From: a virus
IMG/VR virus record: IMGVR_UViG_3300001533_003144
Location: 1-64,000 of that record
Strand: one strand, 5' to 3'
DNA: 64,000 nt
Below, one piece after another: positions 24,494 to 32,850 of the stretch. A program made the position numbers and the translations under genes. Each line of letters opens with the position of its first letter. The stretch's first letter is position 1. The notes under the pieces were generated by a model that had not been told where the DNA came from, searched no databases, and saw nothing but the letters and a program-made list of their open reading frames with translations.

Positions 24494-24805
24494 ATGGAAA
24501 ATGTTTTAGGTCTGGATGCTGCAAAAATCTCTGTAGCTGAAAGAGTTAAAGAGGTTGTGGGGCAGCATAAAAAGGCTCAGGAAGCCATTTCAAAGCTCCG
24601 GACAACTAAAGAGGTTAAGGAAGAGGAACTTAATTCTCTCCTTAAAAAGTATTCTGATACTTATGGGGAGACTGTTAAGATAGAGCAGGTCCCTGATAAG
24701 TTGCAGGAGTTGAAAACAAAAATATCCGAAAAGGAGGCTAAAATACTTAAAGCCTGTGATGAGTTCAAAGAAAAATGGGAAGGGGGAGACTCTAATGAAA
24801 ATTAA
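24494..24805 (+). CDS. small coiled-coil protein, 103 aa
   Basis: The product is nearly all charged helix (Glu/Lys/Leu) from residue 15 to the end. It sits between the nuclease and the clamp-like gene. It could be the missing hinge-side coil of the split SbcC-like ATPase, but it has no CxxC zinc-hook motif. The last bases overlap the next gene by 11. Confidence 0.55.
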   Translation: MENVLGLDAAKISVAERVKEVVGQHKKAQEAISKLRTTKEVKEEELNSLLKKYSDTYGETVKIEQVPDKLQELKTKISEKEAKILKACDEFKEKWEGGDSNEN

Positions 24806-25871
24806 AAATATCGAAAGACTTTCAAAAATTAAACAGAAATCTAAGTTGGCGGAGTTTGGTTGTTGTTTTAATGGTAAAGAGTTTTTCTTTTTTAACATCG
24901 GTGTCTATGAATGGGTCTGTGTTATGGACTATGAAGAGGATGAGTTTCCTTTAAAAAAGGGGACACTTTTTCTTGATATGGATTCTTTGCGGCAGATCTC
25001 CGAGATATTTATTGAGGGGGATGTTGTGCTGTATCGTAAAGATAATTCTTTATATGTAGAGCAAGGTACCCAGAAATTTGTTATGGCAATTAAAGAAGAG
25101 ATTGTTGAAAGTGTGCAGTTACCTAATACTAACAGTGGCAAGCCTTTTGTAAAAATGGGTAAAATAGGTCAGGAGGTCTATAATCTTACAAAAATACCTT
25201 TTAAAGGTACGGTGGGTTTTGAGACTTTATTAAACCTTAACGAAGATGTTGCTGTAAGGATGTCAAACTCTTTTGTAGCTCTAACTCGTAAGGTTGCTTG
25301 GGATTATTTTCCTCCGGAAAAGCGTTTGTTTATTGAGTCCGAGGTTGTAAGGTATCTTGAGGGGGCTACTTTATTGTATAATGGCTATTGCTTTAAACTT
25401 GAGGCCGATGGGGTTTCGGTTGTGCTTCCTAAATCAGAGCCGATTGACAACTATGATCATAAAGAAGCTTTCCGTAACTTTAAAGAGGAGACTTTTAAGG
25501 ACCATATTCAGATCCAGACCAAGCAGGTTGTAGGGGTTACGGATCTGGTATCCAAATTGTTTTCAGATAAGCCTACTTTATCAGGGCTTAAATTTACTAC
25601 AACCGAGACAGGGCTAAAGGTAGAGTGCGGAGACAGTGTGGCTCTTTTTTCTCATTTTATTGAGTGTGATCATCAGTTGCTGCCTGAATTTATTTTCCAT
25701 GTAAACTCAAAGACCCTTTCTAATTTGAAATATGTTGATGCTGAGGTGATGTTTATAAGGTTCTGTTTCAGAGATGAAAAGCCTATTCAGGCGGTGTTCT
25801 TTTCTGACTTGGACAAAGGTTATGAATTGTCAGAAGCTGTTTGTATGGTAGCTATACAAAATATGTCTTAG
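24795..25871 (+). CDS. sliding-clamp (DnaN-like) protein, tentative
   Basis: The ATG at 24795 lies 6 bases after GGGGGAG. The 358-residue length equals a bacterial beta clamp, and the protein shows repeated beta-alpha-beta patterns (VGFETLLNLNEDVAVRMSN, then VRYLEGATLLYNGYCFKLE, then KFTTTETGLKVECGDSVAL). The last part reads GLKFTTTETGLKVECGD and ends FFSDLDKGYELSEAVCMVA, in the style of clamp domain III. The phage also has DnaX-like and delta-like clamp-loader candidates, so a clamp is expected. Confidence 0.5.
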   Translation: MKIKNIERLSKIKQKSKLAEFGCCFNGKEFFFFNIGVYEWVCVMDYEEDEFPLKKGTLFLDMDSLRQISEIFIEGDVVLYRKDNSLYVEQGTQKFVMAIKEEIVESVQLPNTNSGKPFVKMGKIGQEVYNLTKIPFKGTVGFETLLNLNEDVAVRMSNSFVALTRKVAWDYFPPEKRLFIESEVVRYLEGATLLYNGYCFKLEADGVSVVLPKSEPIDNYDHKEAFRNFKEETFKDHIQIQTKQVVGVTDLVSKLFSDKPTLSGLKFTTTETGLKVECGDSVALFSHFIECDHQLLPEFIFHVNSKTLSNLKYVDAEVMFIRFCFRDEKPIQAVFFSDLDKGYELSEAVCMVAIQNMS

Positions 25872-25881
25872 GAGTTGTATT

Positions 25882-26508
25882 ATGTTGGATAAAAAAGTGT
25901 CTGAGCTTTCCGAATTATTGCAGGGATATAAAGCTACTCGTTTAGAGCGTATTAGTCAGGTTGAGTATTGTCAAAAGGTCCTTGCTACGACTAAGGAAGA
26001 GTTAATATTGTCGGATAAAGCCGTTGTTGTTGCTAGGTCGGTGTATGATACTCGTGTAGCTTCTTTTTTTAGTGATTTGGAGAGCCTGGTGTCCACAGGT
26101 TTGTCAAAAGTGTTCAGCCGGGACTATCAGTTCAAGATTGACTATCAATCGTCAGGTACGAAGTTTTTGTTGGCTTCCGAAGAGACTGGTGGGGAGTATG
26201 TAGGGATACTATCCTCACATGGAGGGGGTATCGTTCAGGTTATATCCTTTATTTTACAGGTATATGCTATGCAGTTCTCTTCTGCTGACAAGGTAATAAT
26301 GTTTGACGAGCCTTTTGCTCAGGTAAGTTCCGGGTATTTTAAGGAGCGACTGGCTCAGCTTATAATAGAACTGTGTGATCAGTTTAATTATCAATTCATT
26401 CTAGTCACTCACGATACCGAGTTGCTGGAGTTCCTTTTGGAGAATCCCTCCGTTAAAAACTACAAGGTCAGTTTGAAAGAAAACCAGACTATACTGGTCT
26501 CTGCCTGA
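25882..26508 (+). CDS. SbcC/Rad50/gp46-like ATPase, C-terminal part
   Basis: After about 75 residues of coiled coil come the SMC-type ATPase elements: a signature-like ILSSHGGGIVQVISF, Walker B KVIMFDEPFAQVS and the H-loop FILVTHDTELLEF. These are exactly the pieces missing from the 22212-23543 protein. The two would build one head domain by association, as split Rad50-like enzymes must. The start has GGAGTT, and a class A promoter follows the stop. Confidence 0.8.
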   Translation: MLDKKVSELSELLQGYKATRLERISQVEYCQKVLATTKEELILSDKAVVVARSVYDTRVASFFSDLESLVSTGLSKVFSRDYQFKIDYQSSGTKFLLASEETGGEYVGILSSHGGGIVQVISFILQVYAMQFSSADKVIMFDEPFAQVSSGYFKERLAQLIIELCDQFNYQFILVTHDTELLEFLLENPSVKNYKVSLKENQTILVSA

Positions 26509-26515
26509 AACTCGT

Positions 26516-26526
26516 TCCGTATTATA
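26516..26526 (+). promoter_or_regulatory. class A promoter-like motif TCCGTATTATA, copy 5
   Basis: Exact copy, starting 7 bases after the preceding stop, with flank AAACTCGT shared with copy 4. Confidence 0.7.
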
Positions 26527-26551
26527 TTATAGAGAACTTTTGGGGGTTGTT

Positions 26552-26947
26552 TTGTTGTTTACTCGTATAATGTTTGAGGAACGGTTAAAACTTTTGCAAT
26601 TTAAACCTCGTTTACTTATTCGTAAAGGTAGCTTTGTCGGGGTTTTCAGGTACAAACGAGGGACAAAGAGGTGTATCTTAACTTTTAAGATCACCAAATC
26701 TCCTTATGAGGTTTATACGGAATTTGATGTAGCGGATTCCGGTGTGTATTACCTTAATAATGTGCCTCAGTATGAACAGGCTTTAATAGAGGCTGATGAG
26801 GTGCATATAATACCTTCCGGGTACGATCTTCGCTTAAAAGAACATCGGAAACTTTTAAAAGGTTCTTTAGGTGGGGATCATCGGTCGGTACAGGTTAGGT
26901 TATTTAGATTGGCTCCCTTGGATTTTAATTTTAGATTTGAGTGGTGA
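26552..26947 (+). CDS. hypothetical protein, about 131 aa
   Basis: The start is uncertain: TTG at 26552 or 26555 lies 5-8 bases after a TGGGGG site, and the first ATG is at 26570. The protein is basic and beta-rich (KGSFVGVFRYKRGTKRCILT). No family is recognised. It begins a run of unidentified genes that leads to the clamp loader. Confidence 0.5.
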   Translation: MLFTRIMFEERLKLLQFKPRLLIRKGSFVGVFRYKRGTKRCILTFKITKSPYEVYTEFDVADSGVYYLNNVPQYEQALIEADEVHIIPSGYDLRLKEHRKLLKGSLGGDHRSVQVRLFRLAPLDFNFRFEW

Positions 26948-26952
26948 TCGAG

Positions 26953-27843
26953 ATGATTTTATTTTTAAGGCCTAAAGAAGTTTTATCTTGGATAGTACCG
27001 GGATATGTTCATCCTTATGAGAACTGTTTAATACATAAACACTCTTGTGAGGTACTGTATCTTGAAGATGTTATCTCTGACTTTTCTCTCTTATCCAAGG
27101 TGGAACATATTTATGCTCTTTCTGCTATTCCTGTTTTACAGACGGGATCCGAGTTTTGGTCGTTGGTAAGTAAAAAAAATATACCTGTGAGTTGCTGGAA
27201 AGAGACATTACCCTTGTTGAGGGGCTTGGTAAATGTTGTTCCTATAGGAGTTACTTCAGATTTAATAATAGAATCGGCTTCTTTAGAAAAACATAGATTT
27301 AATCAGTTTCGTGCAGATGCAAGTGCCGATTATCCCTCAATACTTAGGAACGCCTACATATACTCACAGTATATTGTGTTTAAGCCGGTCGGAGTAACTT
27401 TTATGGATATTATTCCGGAAAATGTTATTACCTTTTCCGAGGATGGTTGGTCTCCTGATCGGGGATATTTCATAGGTACTTTTGATATGTTTTATCGTAA
27501 CTTCTTACCCCAGCTTCAGGAGAAATCTGTAGGGGTTCAGAAGATTAAGGCTTATATCTCGTTTTTCCCTGAGATAACTCAGATAGATTCCAAGAAAGGT
27601 GTTTTAGATCGGTATTTTGAGGTTATGGATTCTGTAAAAAAGAGTTTAAAGCTAAATCTATATTTTTCCGGGTATGGTTCTGAGATCTCTTATTTTCTTA
27701 ATTTTCGGATGAAAGGTGTTAAGGTTGAGGTCTCCGATGATTTTCATTATCGTGTTCAGGAGGCTCGTTTAAAGGTTATGTGTTCAAGGACATTCCCAGA
27801 CAGGCTGCCTGTAACAAAAACTTTTTTATTGCGGGGGAAGTGA
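26953..27843 (+). CDS. hypothetical protein, 296 aa
   Basis: The ATG at 26953 is chosen; a GTG at 26941 overlaps the previous stop. The protein has an alpha/beta character with several hydrophobic strands. Near the C-terminus LNLYFSGYGSEISYFLNF followed by GVKVEVSDDFHYRVQEARL resembles the strand-loop-helix of a barrel enzyme such as a tRNA-guanine transglycosylase-type fold, but this is only a pattern impression. The function is unknown. Confidence 0.5.
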   Translation: MILFLRPKEVLSWIVPGYVHPYENCLIHKHSCEVLYLEDVISDFSLLSKVEHIYALSAIPVLQTGSEFWSLVSKKNIPVSCWKETLPLLRGLVNVVPIGVTSDLIIESASLEKHRFNQFRADASADYPSILRNAYIYSQYIVFKPVGVTFMDIIPENVITFSEDGWSPDRGYFIGTFDMFYRNFLPQLQEKSVGVQKIKAYISFFPEITQIDSKKGVLDRYFEVMDSVKKSLKLNLYFSGYGSEISYFLNFRMKGVKVEVSDDFHYRVQEARLKVMCSRTFPDRLPVTKTFLLRGK

Positions 27844-28370
27844 TGTATTTATTTCAAATTGAGTGGAGAGATAAAGGGCTGTCAGGGTATCAGCAAAACA
27901 CTTTATTGCGAGCTTTCTTATACAATTTAAAGACGAGAGAATTTCATCATCTGTTCCCTAGGGTAGGTAGAACAGATATTACTTATGTTTCGATAGACAT
28001 AGATCTGACTTTGGAGGAGATCCCACCCGTGAGGAAGCTTGTCCTTTTAAAGAAGGTGAAAGAATTTGTAACCCATTTCAGGGTAGTTGGGGTTCCTAAA
28101 GATGTGAAGTATATTGAAAATTTGTATAAGTTTGAGGGAGGGGATTCAAGGAATCTTACTAAATTTCAACTGCTTAATTCCCCCTTTAAGTCAGTATGGA
28201 TTAGTATTAATGAAGGGTATAAAAACAAGAGGCTTACTTTAGATATACGAAAGTTCGTAAAGCTTATTAAGTTGCGTAAAGATAGTGTGGTTGTGGAGAT
28301 CCCTCCGTATGTGTCTGTTTCCGAAATGTTGTTTTATATGAAAATAAAAAAATGGGGTGTTTTAGTATGA
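27843..28370 (+). CDS. hypothetical protein, 175 aa
   Basis: The ATG at 27843 overlaps the upstream TGA and follows GGGGGAAG. The product is basic, with alternating strands and helices and no recognised catalytic motif. It ends in the start region of the next, HTH-like gene. Confidence 0.5.
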   Translation: MYLFQIEWRDKGLSGYQQNTLLRAFLYNLKTREFHHLFPRVGRTDITYVSIDIDLTLEEIPPVRKLVLLKKVKEFVTHFRVVGVPKDVKYIENLYKFEGGDSRNLTKFQLLNSPFKSVWISINEGYKNKRLTLDIRKFVKLIKLRKDSVVVEIPPYVSVSEMLFYMKIKKWGVLV

Positions 28371-28624
28371 GTAAAAAATGGCAAGCATGGGAGATAGATT
28401 TACTTATGTCAGATGTGCCTTGTAATATGGTTGCAGAAAAAACTGGCAGGAGTCTTACTTCCATATATAAAAAGAAAGAAAGGCTTGGAAAAACCTCTCC
28501 TACACAGAGCAAGCCTTTAGAAGTTCCTGATGTGCGTGTCTGTCTTAATGCTCGTAACGAGTTAATTATTGTTATTAAAAAAGAAGTTAAAGAGAAGGTA
28601 GTTATCAAATTTAAGGGGGTGTAA
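28367..28624 (+). CDS. small SANT/HTH-like DNA-binding protein, 85 aa
   Basis: The ATG at 28367 lies after GGGGTG. The first 45 residues match the pattern WxxWEIDLLMSDVPCNMVAE then TGRSLTSIYKKKERLGK, as in small phage SANT/Myb-like or GcrA-type HTH proteins. The C-terminal 35 residues form a beta-rich tail. It has a divergent paralogue at 28788 with the same two-part layout, which suggests a regulatory pair. Confidence 0.55.
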   Translation: MSKKWQAWEIDLLMSDVPCNMVAEKTGRSLTSIYKKKERLGKTSPTQSKPLEVPDVRVCLNARNELIIVIKKEVKEKVVIKFKGV

Positions 28625-28625
28625 G

Positions 28626-28787
28626 ATGTTTTTTAGTGCCATGACCTGGGTATGCCTGTGTTTGGCTGTTTTGTCGTCTTTTTTGGGAGTGTCCGCTGCA
28701 GTGCCTTGTACTTTTGTTGTTATGGCTATTCTTGCCAGAATTGAGGGGAGATTGGAAAAGGTTCAGGAATCTTTAAAGGAGAAGTAG
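28626..28787 (+). CDS. small membrane protein, 53 aa
   Basis: The frame begins one base after the preceding stop, with a GGGGGTGTAAG site upstream, and runs to the start of the next gene. One or two hydrophobic segments (WVCLCLAVLSSFLGVSAAVP and FVVMAILA) precede a charged C-terminal helix. It is probably a single-pass or hairpin inner-membrane protein of unknown role. Confidence 0.55.
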   Translation: MFFSAMTWVCLCLAVLSSFLGVSAAVPCTFVVMAILARIEGRLEKVQESLKEK

Positions 28788-29045
28788 ATGAGAAACCTAT
28801 TTAATGATAATGAGCTTGGGTGGATAGAAGAGTCTGCTGAGTTTTTATCTTCAGAGGATCTTAGTGCTGTCTTGGGCCGTCCCGTAAGTTCTGTGAGGGT
28901 AAAACTTACTCGTATGGGTAAGCTTTTTAATCCGAATCTTTTAAAATTAAATCAGATTAAGGATGTTACTATTGAAGAGGATGAAGGTAAAATAGTTATA
29001 AATGTTGCTCGGTTTAAAGGTGCTTTAAAGGTTGTTGTAGTATGA
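28788..29045 (+). CDS. small SANT/HTH-like DNA-binding protein, 85 aa (paralogue)
   Basis: It resembles the 28367 protein in length and layout: an N-terminal ELGWIEESAEFLSSEDLSAV then GRPVSSVRVKLTRMGK, where small helices pack as in a SANT/HTH domain, followed by a beta-rich tail. AAAGGAGAAG precedes the ATG. The pair is probably an old duplication interrupted by the small membrane gene. Confidence 0.5.
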   Translation: MRNLFNDNELGWIEESAEFLSSEDLSAVLGRPVSSVRVKLTRMGKLFNPNLLKLNQIKDVTIEEDEGKIVINVARFKGALKVVVV

Positions 29046-29227
29046 ACTTGGTTCTAGCTAAACTCCCTTTTAACCGGGCTATATTATATCTTAAACAGGG
29101 GGATTCTTTAACAAGGGTCTATCCTTTAATAGAAGCTTCTGCAGAAGTTTCAGATGTTGTGGATTTAATAGAAAAAATCAAAAAGGAATGTGCTGTATGT
29201 GTGCAAACTCAAAATGCTACTGCATAG
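29042..29227 (+). CDS. hypothetical protein, 61 aa
   Basis: It overlaps the preceding stop by four bases. The peptide is a mix of short strand and helix, ending with Cys-rich KKECAVCVQTQNATA. No family is recognised. Confidence 0.45.
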   Translation: MNLVLAKLPFNRAILYLKQGDSLTRVYPLIEASAEVSDVVDLIEKIKKECAVCVQTQNATA

Positions 29228-29400
29228 CTTTTATATATGTCTATGTTGTCCTGTTCTTTGAGAGATTTGGTAAAGCCCTTCAGTTGATAGACAAGTTGCC
29301 GGGAAAGGTGTTCTTTTTTTTTGTAGGTAGGGTTGTATTTGTGTTTAATGGAGATAAGTTTGACTTTAGCTGTAAAATATCGTCCGAAAGAGTTCAGTGA
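29197..29400 (+). CDS. possible small membrane protein overlapping two genes
   Basis: The ATG at 29197 has AAGGAA 8 bases upstream. The frame covers the 120 bp gap before the clamp loader and has a hydrophobic segment (CIAFIYVYVVLFF) after a Cys-rich start. It overlaps the preceding gene by 31 bases and the next by about 50, which is more than usual here, so it may be a chance frame. Confidence 0.3.
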   Translation: MCANSKCYCIAFIYVYVVLFFERFGKALQLIDKLPGKVFFFFVGRVVFVFNGDKFDFSCKISSERVQ

Positions 29401-30397
29401 GGTTTTAGGGCAGGAAACGGCTGTAAGGATTATTAGTAATTCTTTAGGTCTTTCTGGTGCTAAGATATATATGTTGTCCGGAACTCGTGGTTCTGGTAAA
29501 ACTACTTTAGCTCGGTTGATTGCCTCCCATTCTGATTTGAGAGGTACGGATCTTTTAGAGATAGACGGGGCTACTTATAACAAGGTGGCCGATATTGAGT
29601 CTATTGTTATTCCTTTCTTGTCCACTTACCCCAAGGGAGAAAGGAAGATGATTATTTTGGATGAATGTCACATGTTGTCACGGTCTGCTTGGTCTGCTCT
29701 CTTAAAGCCTTTAGAGGAGCTTCCTCCCTATATGATAATAGTTTTTTGTACTACAGAGGTGTCAAAGTTACTGCCAACTATTTTAAGCCGGTGTATAGAC
29801 ATTAGACTACCTAATGTCTCGTTTAAGGCGGTTTTTGATCGTTTAAAGTATATTGTTCTTCAAGAAAAGATAAATACAGATGAGGCTTCTTTAGAGATAA
29901 TAAGCCGGATGTCTGATGGGTCTATGCGAGAAGCTATATCAATTCTGGAGAGTTGTTATTTATATTCTAAAGAAATTACTCCTGAGATAGTATGGAAATG
30001 TATGAATCAGTTGCCTGATTACCAAAGAGCAGAATTTGTTATGGCTTTAAGGGATCAGGATTTATTGAAGGTAGAGAAGGTACTGTGTCAGGTGTCTGAT
30101 TTATTGTTTTTCTTTGAGATGTTTATTGATTTTTGTTCTTCTGAAATTCTTTCTGTCATTAAAAAGGATTCGTTGTTTTTTAAAGAAGAAGATGTTTCTT
30201 TTCTTAAATATGTGTTGAAAAAGTCTTTAAATATACAGTTAAGGTTTTCCGGATGTGATATAAGTTTAAATATTCTTATAAAAGCGTTTTTTCTTACTTT
30301 AGCTAAAACCGTCTCTTCCGGAGAGGTTTCTGAGCATAAAGAGGTTTTAGGGTTGTATAAGGTTTTAGATACTTGCGGTTTTGTGAAGGTCTGGTGA
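29348..30397 (+). CDS. DnaX-like clamp-loader ATPase
   Basis: The N-terminus LAVKYRPKEFSEVLGQE is the classic clamp-loader opening. Walker A GTRGSGKT is at residues 45-52, Walker B IILDECHML at about 102-110, then ALLKPLEELP and sensor/arginine-finger LLPTILSRC at 141-149. The zinc module of bacterial DnaX is absent, so it is more like a minimal gamma or RFC subunit. It would load the candidate clamp at 24795. The start is uncertain: TTG at 29339 has the better-spaced site, while the ATG at 29348 gives MEISLTLAVKYRP. Confidence 0.85.
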   Translation: MEISLTLAVKYRPKEFSEVLGQETAVRIISNSLGLSGAKIYMLSGTRGSGKTTLARLIASHSDLRGTDLLEIDGATYNKVADIESIVIPFLSTYPKGERKMIILDECHMLSRSAWSALLKPLEELPPYMIIVFCTTEVSKLLPTILSRCIDIRLPNVSFKAVFDRLKYIVLQEKINTDEASLEIISRMSDGSMREAISILESCYLYSKEITPEIVWKCMNQLPDYQRAEFVMALRDQDLLKVEKVLCQVSDLLFFFEMFIDFCSSEILSVIKKDSLFFKEEDVSFLKYVLKKSLNIQLRFSGCDISLNILIKAFFLTLAKTVSSGEVSEHKEVLGLYKVLDTCGFVKVW

Positions 30398-31083
30398 TGC
30401 TATTAATAACGGATCGAGACATAATCTGTTTAACCGTTTTTATATCAAAAACAGTTAAACGGGAGGAGGATCGTACTCTTTTATTGGAGACCTTAGCCAC
30501 AGGTAAACCTGTTATAGCTAAAGCACTGTTGTTGGTATTGGCTGGTGCTGATTTTGGGTTTATACAGACTTACACAAGAATGCCGGAGGGGTACTTTCAA
30601 AGGTTTCTTGATAACTTCTATGAGTTTCATGGCAAGTACCCTCGGCTAGTTTTCCTGTTTCCTAATTTACGGGAAAACATAGAGGTAATGAGACAGGTAT
30701 ATTTTACGGCAGGGTTGCGGAAAGATTATGAGTTCTTAAAGGAAGCCGAGCGAGTGTTGGGTGTTTATGAGAAGCTGTCAAAGGTAGCCGGGAAGCTAAT
30801 TGTTCCTCCTGTTCCTGTAGAGAAGAGTAAATCTACAGAAGGTTCAGAGAAATCCGATAAGTCGGATAAGAGACCGACTGAGTATCTGGAGAAATTAGAA
30901 GAGCTTGCTCGACTGGACAAGGTTGCTGAAGAGTTTTTGAGTAATTATGACTATACTGAGAAAGTTAAGTTTATTGAGGCTATGAGCAAAGACCCCAGTT
31001 CTTTTATTGAAAGCGTTTTTGGTAAGAGGGGCTTTAATGGTAAGAAGTCTGATGAAGATGTTTCGGAAGATAAAAAACCATAG
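30397..31083 (+). CDS. hypothetical protein ahead of terminase; possible small terminase or replication accessory
   Basis: The ATG at 30397 overlaps the clamp-loader TGA. The N-terminal 130 residues are helical with aromatic clusters, then a Lys/Ser/Asp linker (SEKSDKSDKRP), then a helical end. Location just upstream of terminase is suggestive of a small terminase subunit, but no HTH is obvious. A late clamp-loader subunit is another option. Confidence 0.4.
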   Translation: MLLITDRDIICLTVFISKTVKREEDRTLLLETLATGKPVIAKALLLVLAGADFGFIQTYTRMPEGYFQRFLDNFYEFHGKYPRLVFLFPNLRENIEVMRQVYFTAGLRKDYEFLKEAERVLGVYEKLSKVAGKLIVPPVPVEKSKSTEGSEKSDKSDKRPTEYLEKLEELARLDKVAEEFLSNYDYTEKVKFIEAMSKDPSSFIESVFGKRGFNGKKSDEDVSEDKKP

Positions 31084-31094
31084 TGGAGGAATAG

Positions 31095-31340
31095 ATGCCT
31101 ATATTTGTGTGTGAAAAGTGTGGGGCTATAGAAAACACTGCTTTAGGGCATTTCTGGGGGAAAGCCCATTTCAGGTTTAAGGATGCCAATTTAAACGGTA
31201 AAGCTTTGTGTAGTCGTTGTGTCCCAATTCAGTTTATTTCTGGGGCTAAAACAGGGTACAACGGGGAATGGCATAACAAATTTCCTTTTGAGATATATGA
31301 TCCCGTTAAACACAAGGATTGGGATATAATAAATAAATAG
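31095..31340 (+). CDS. zinc-ribbon-like protein, 81 aa
   Basis: A GTGGAGG site precedes the ATG. Two Cys pairs, CEKCG near residue 5 and CSRC near 38, are spaced like a zinc ribbon, with aromatic residues between. It directly precedes the terminase large subunit gene. Small zinc proteins next to terminase are often accessory packaging or DNA-binding proteins; this is inference. Confidence 0.5.
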   Translation: MPIFVCEKCGAIENTALGHFWGKAHFRFKDANLNGKALCSRCVPIQFISGAKTGYNGEWHNKFPFEIYDPVKHKDWDIINK

Positions 31341-31348
31341 GTAGATAT

Positions 31349-32254
31349 ATGGATTCTAAGCTTCTCAAAGATTCCGCTATTGCTGATATGGTTAATGAAT
31401 TAAAAAAATTTCCTCCGGAAGCTAGATTCCATATTATTTTTCGTAAACTTATGGATGATGTTTATGATCGGCTTGTTCCTGATATGGATAAGTTTCTTTT
31501 TGATCCTCGGTTCTTGGGGTTTTCTGAGAGACAGATATTTCCTAGAGTCAGGGAAGTCTTGAATGTAATAGATCAGGATGATATTCGTGAGGTTTATATT
31601 GTTGCCGGTAAAGGTTCGGGTAAGTCGGTTATTGTGGGTATCTCCAAGTTGCGGATGCTTTACAAAGTCTTATGTTATGTTAATCCGAGTGCGTATTTTG
31701 GGCTTCTTCCGGGTACTTATATTGCGGCAGTTAATATGTCTATTAATAGCAGTCAGGCTTTAAATGTTATTTTCAAAAGGTTTTTACATTACCTTAATCA
31801 ACTGGATTCTTTTAAAAAACTTACTAAACAGGCAATACTTAAATACAAAAAATCCGAACAAGACAAAGAATTTAGTCTGCATAACTATGATTTGAAAGAG
31901 AACTTATCTAAATACGAGCTTTATGCGGAGACCGTAGGTATGGTTACTTTTCCGGGTAAGGATATAGTTGCAATATCCGGACACAGTAAAGCAAGTGCGT
32001 TTTATGGGTACGATGTTATTTTTGGTAGTATTGATGAGATGTCTTGGTTTGAGACAGGTAAGGAGAGGGTTTCAGATACCGATGAATTGCCCTCAGAAGA
32101 AATATATCAGGGTTTAAGTTCTTCGGGTTTATCCCGTTTTCCTGATCAGTATAAGATCGTGTCTATAAGTTCTCCAAGGGCACGAGTAGGAGACCCTTTG
32201 TGGAAAAGGTATGAGCGTGTTAAGAATATGGGTTCGGTTTTTACTGCTTTATAA
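31349..32254 (+). CDS. terminase large subunit, N-terminal ATPase part
   Basis: Walker A VAGKGSGKS is at residues 85-93, Walker B VIFGSIDEMSW near 228 and coupling motif III KIVSISSPRA near 278. The protein ends just after that (RYERVKNMGSVFTAL). A typical TerL continues into a linker and RNase H-like nuclease, and that part is on a separate gene at 34550. Three genes lie between. The 301-residue ATPase part is complete as a motor domain, so packaging needs the two subunits to assemble. Confidence 0.85.
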   Translation: MDSKLLKDSAIADMVNELKKFPPEARFHIIFRKLMDDVYDRLVPDMDKFLFDPRFLGFSERQIFPRVREVLNVIDQDDIREVYIVAGKGSGKSVIVGISKLRMLYKVLCYVNPSAYFGLLPGTYIAAVNMSINSSQALNVIFKRFLHYLNQLDSFKKLTKQAILKYKKSEQDKEFSLHNYDLKENLSKYELYAETVGMVTFPGKDIVAISGHSKASAFYGYDVIFGSIDEMSWFETGKERVSDTDELPSEEIYQGLSSSGLSRFPDQYKIVSISSPRARVGDPLWKRYERVKNMGSVFTAL

Positions 32255-32258
32255 TCTC

Positions 32259-32269
32259 TTTATATAATA
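32259..32269 (+). promoter_or_regulatory. class B promoter-like motif TTTATATAATA, copy 1
   Basis: Exact copy of an 11-base motif also at 43598, 49921 and 53191, with CTC directly upstream. It starts 5 bases after the TerL N-terminal stop and ends 26 bases before the GTG of the next gene. It is in the packaging/structural half. Confidence 0.6.
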
Positions 32270-32295
32270 CTTTAGACTTTTTATTGGAGGTCTTT

Positions 32296-32850
32296 GTGTT
32301 TTTTACTTCGTTACTTCATAGGCTTTTTGCGTTATGGTGTAGAGTATATAATTGGTTTGAGTCTGAATACTATCCTGATATAGTCATACCTAAATATACC
32401 TATGGTGTAGAGATTAGCCAGTCTTGGCGGAACCTTATACTTGACTACAGTATAGAGTATCATAAAGATAAGTGGTATATGTTATGCGATGTTATCTCTA
32501 TTCCTGTTGCAATTCTGTCTCGTGGTTGGGGTGATTGTGATGATTTTGCACGACTGGCTCATTCATTTTTTGGTGAGAGTTTCTTGTATGAGGGTAGTAC
32601 CTTTAAGTTTAAGGGCTTATATGCTTTAATATACTCAAAAAAACCTCATCACATGGTAGCTGTTTGGGAAAATTCTTTAGGTTGTGTTATTTCAGCTGGG
32701 GATGTTCATCGGGTACGGGTTCATTCTAATTTCAGATCATTTGAGGCGGATTTTGGTCGGAACTCCTCTGGACACTCTTTAAAGGGATTAAGCAGGTTCT
32801 TGATTATTTCCGGGAAGGTTTATTATAAAAACACTTTTAAGGTGTCATAA
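32296..32850 (+). CDS. transglutaminase-like cysteine protease-fold protein
   Basis: The GTG at 32296 is 5 bases after TTGGAGG. The papain/transglutaminase-type triad is readable: Cys81 in GWGDCDDFAR, His119 in KPHHMVAVWEN and Asp136 in VISAGDVH. Related phage proteins are thought to act as amidases or proteases, sometimes in virions or lysis. It lies between the two terminase pieces, an unusual place. The substrate is unknown. Confidence 0.6.
   Translation: MFFTSLLHRLFALWCRVYNWFESEYYPDIVIPKYTYGVEISQSWRNLILDYSIEYHKDKWYMLCDVISIPVAILSRGWGDCDDFARLAHSFFGESFLYEGSTFKFKGLYALIYSKKPHHMVAVWENSLGCVISAGDVHRVRVHSNFRSFEADFGRNSSGHSLKGLSRFLIISGKVYYKNTFKVS

Noticed and set aside
29228-29240. TTTATATATG as another class B promoter
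   Set aside because: It departs from TTTATATAATA at the 3' part and lies in a replication region.
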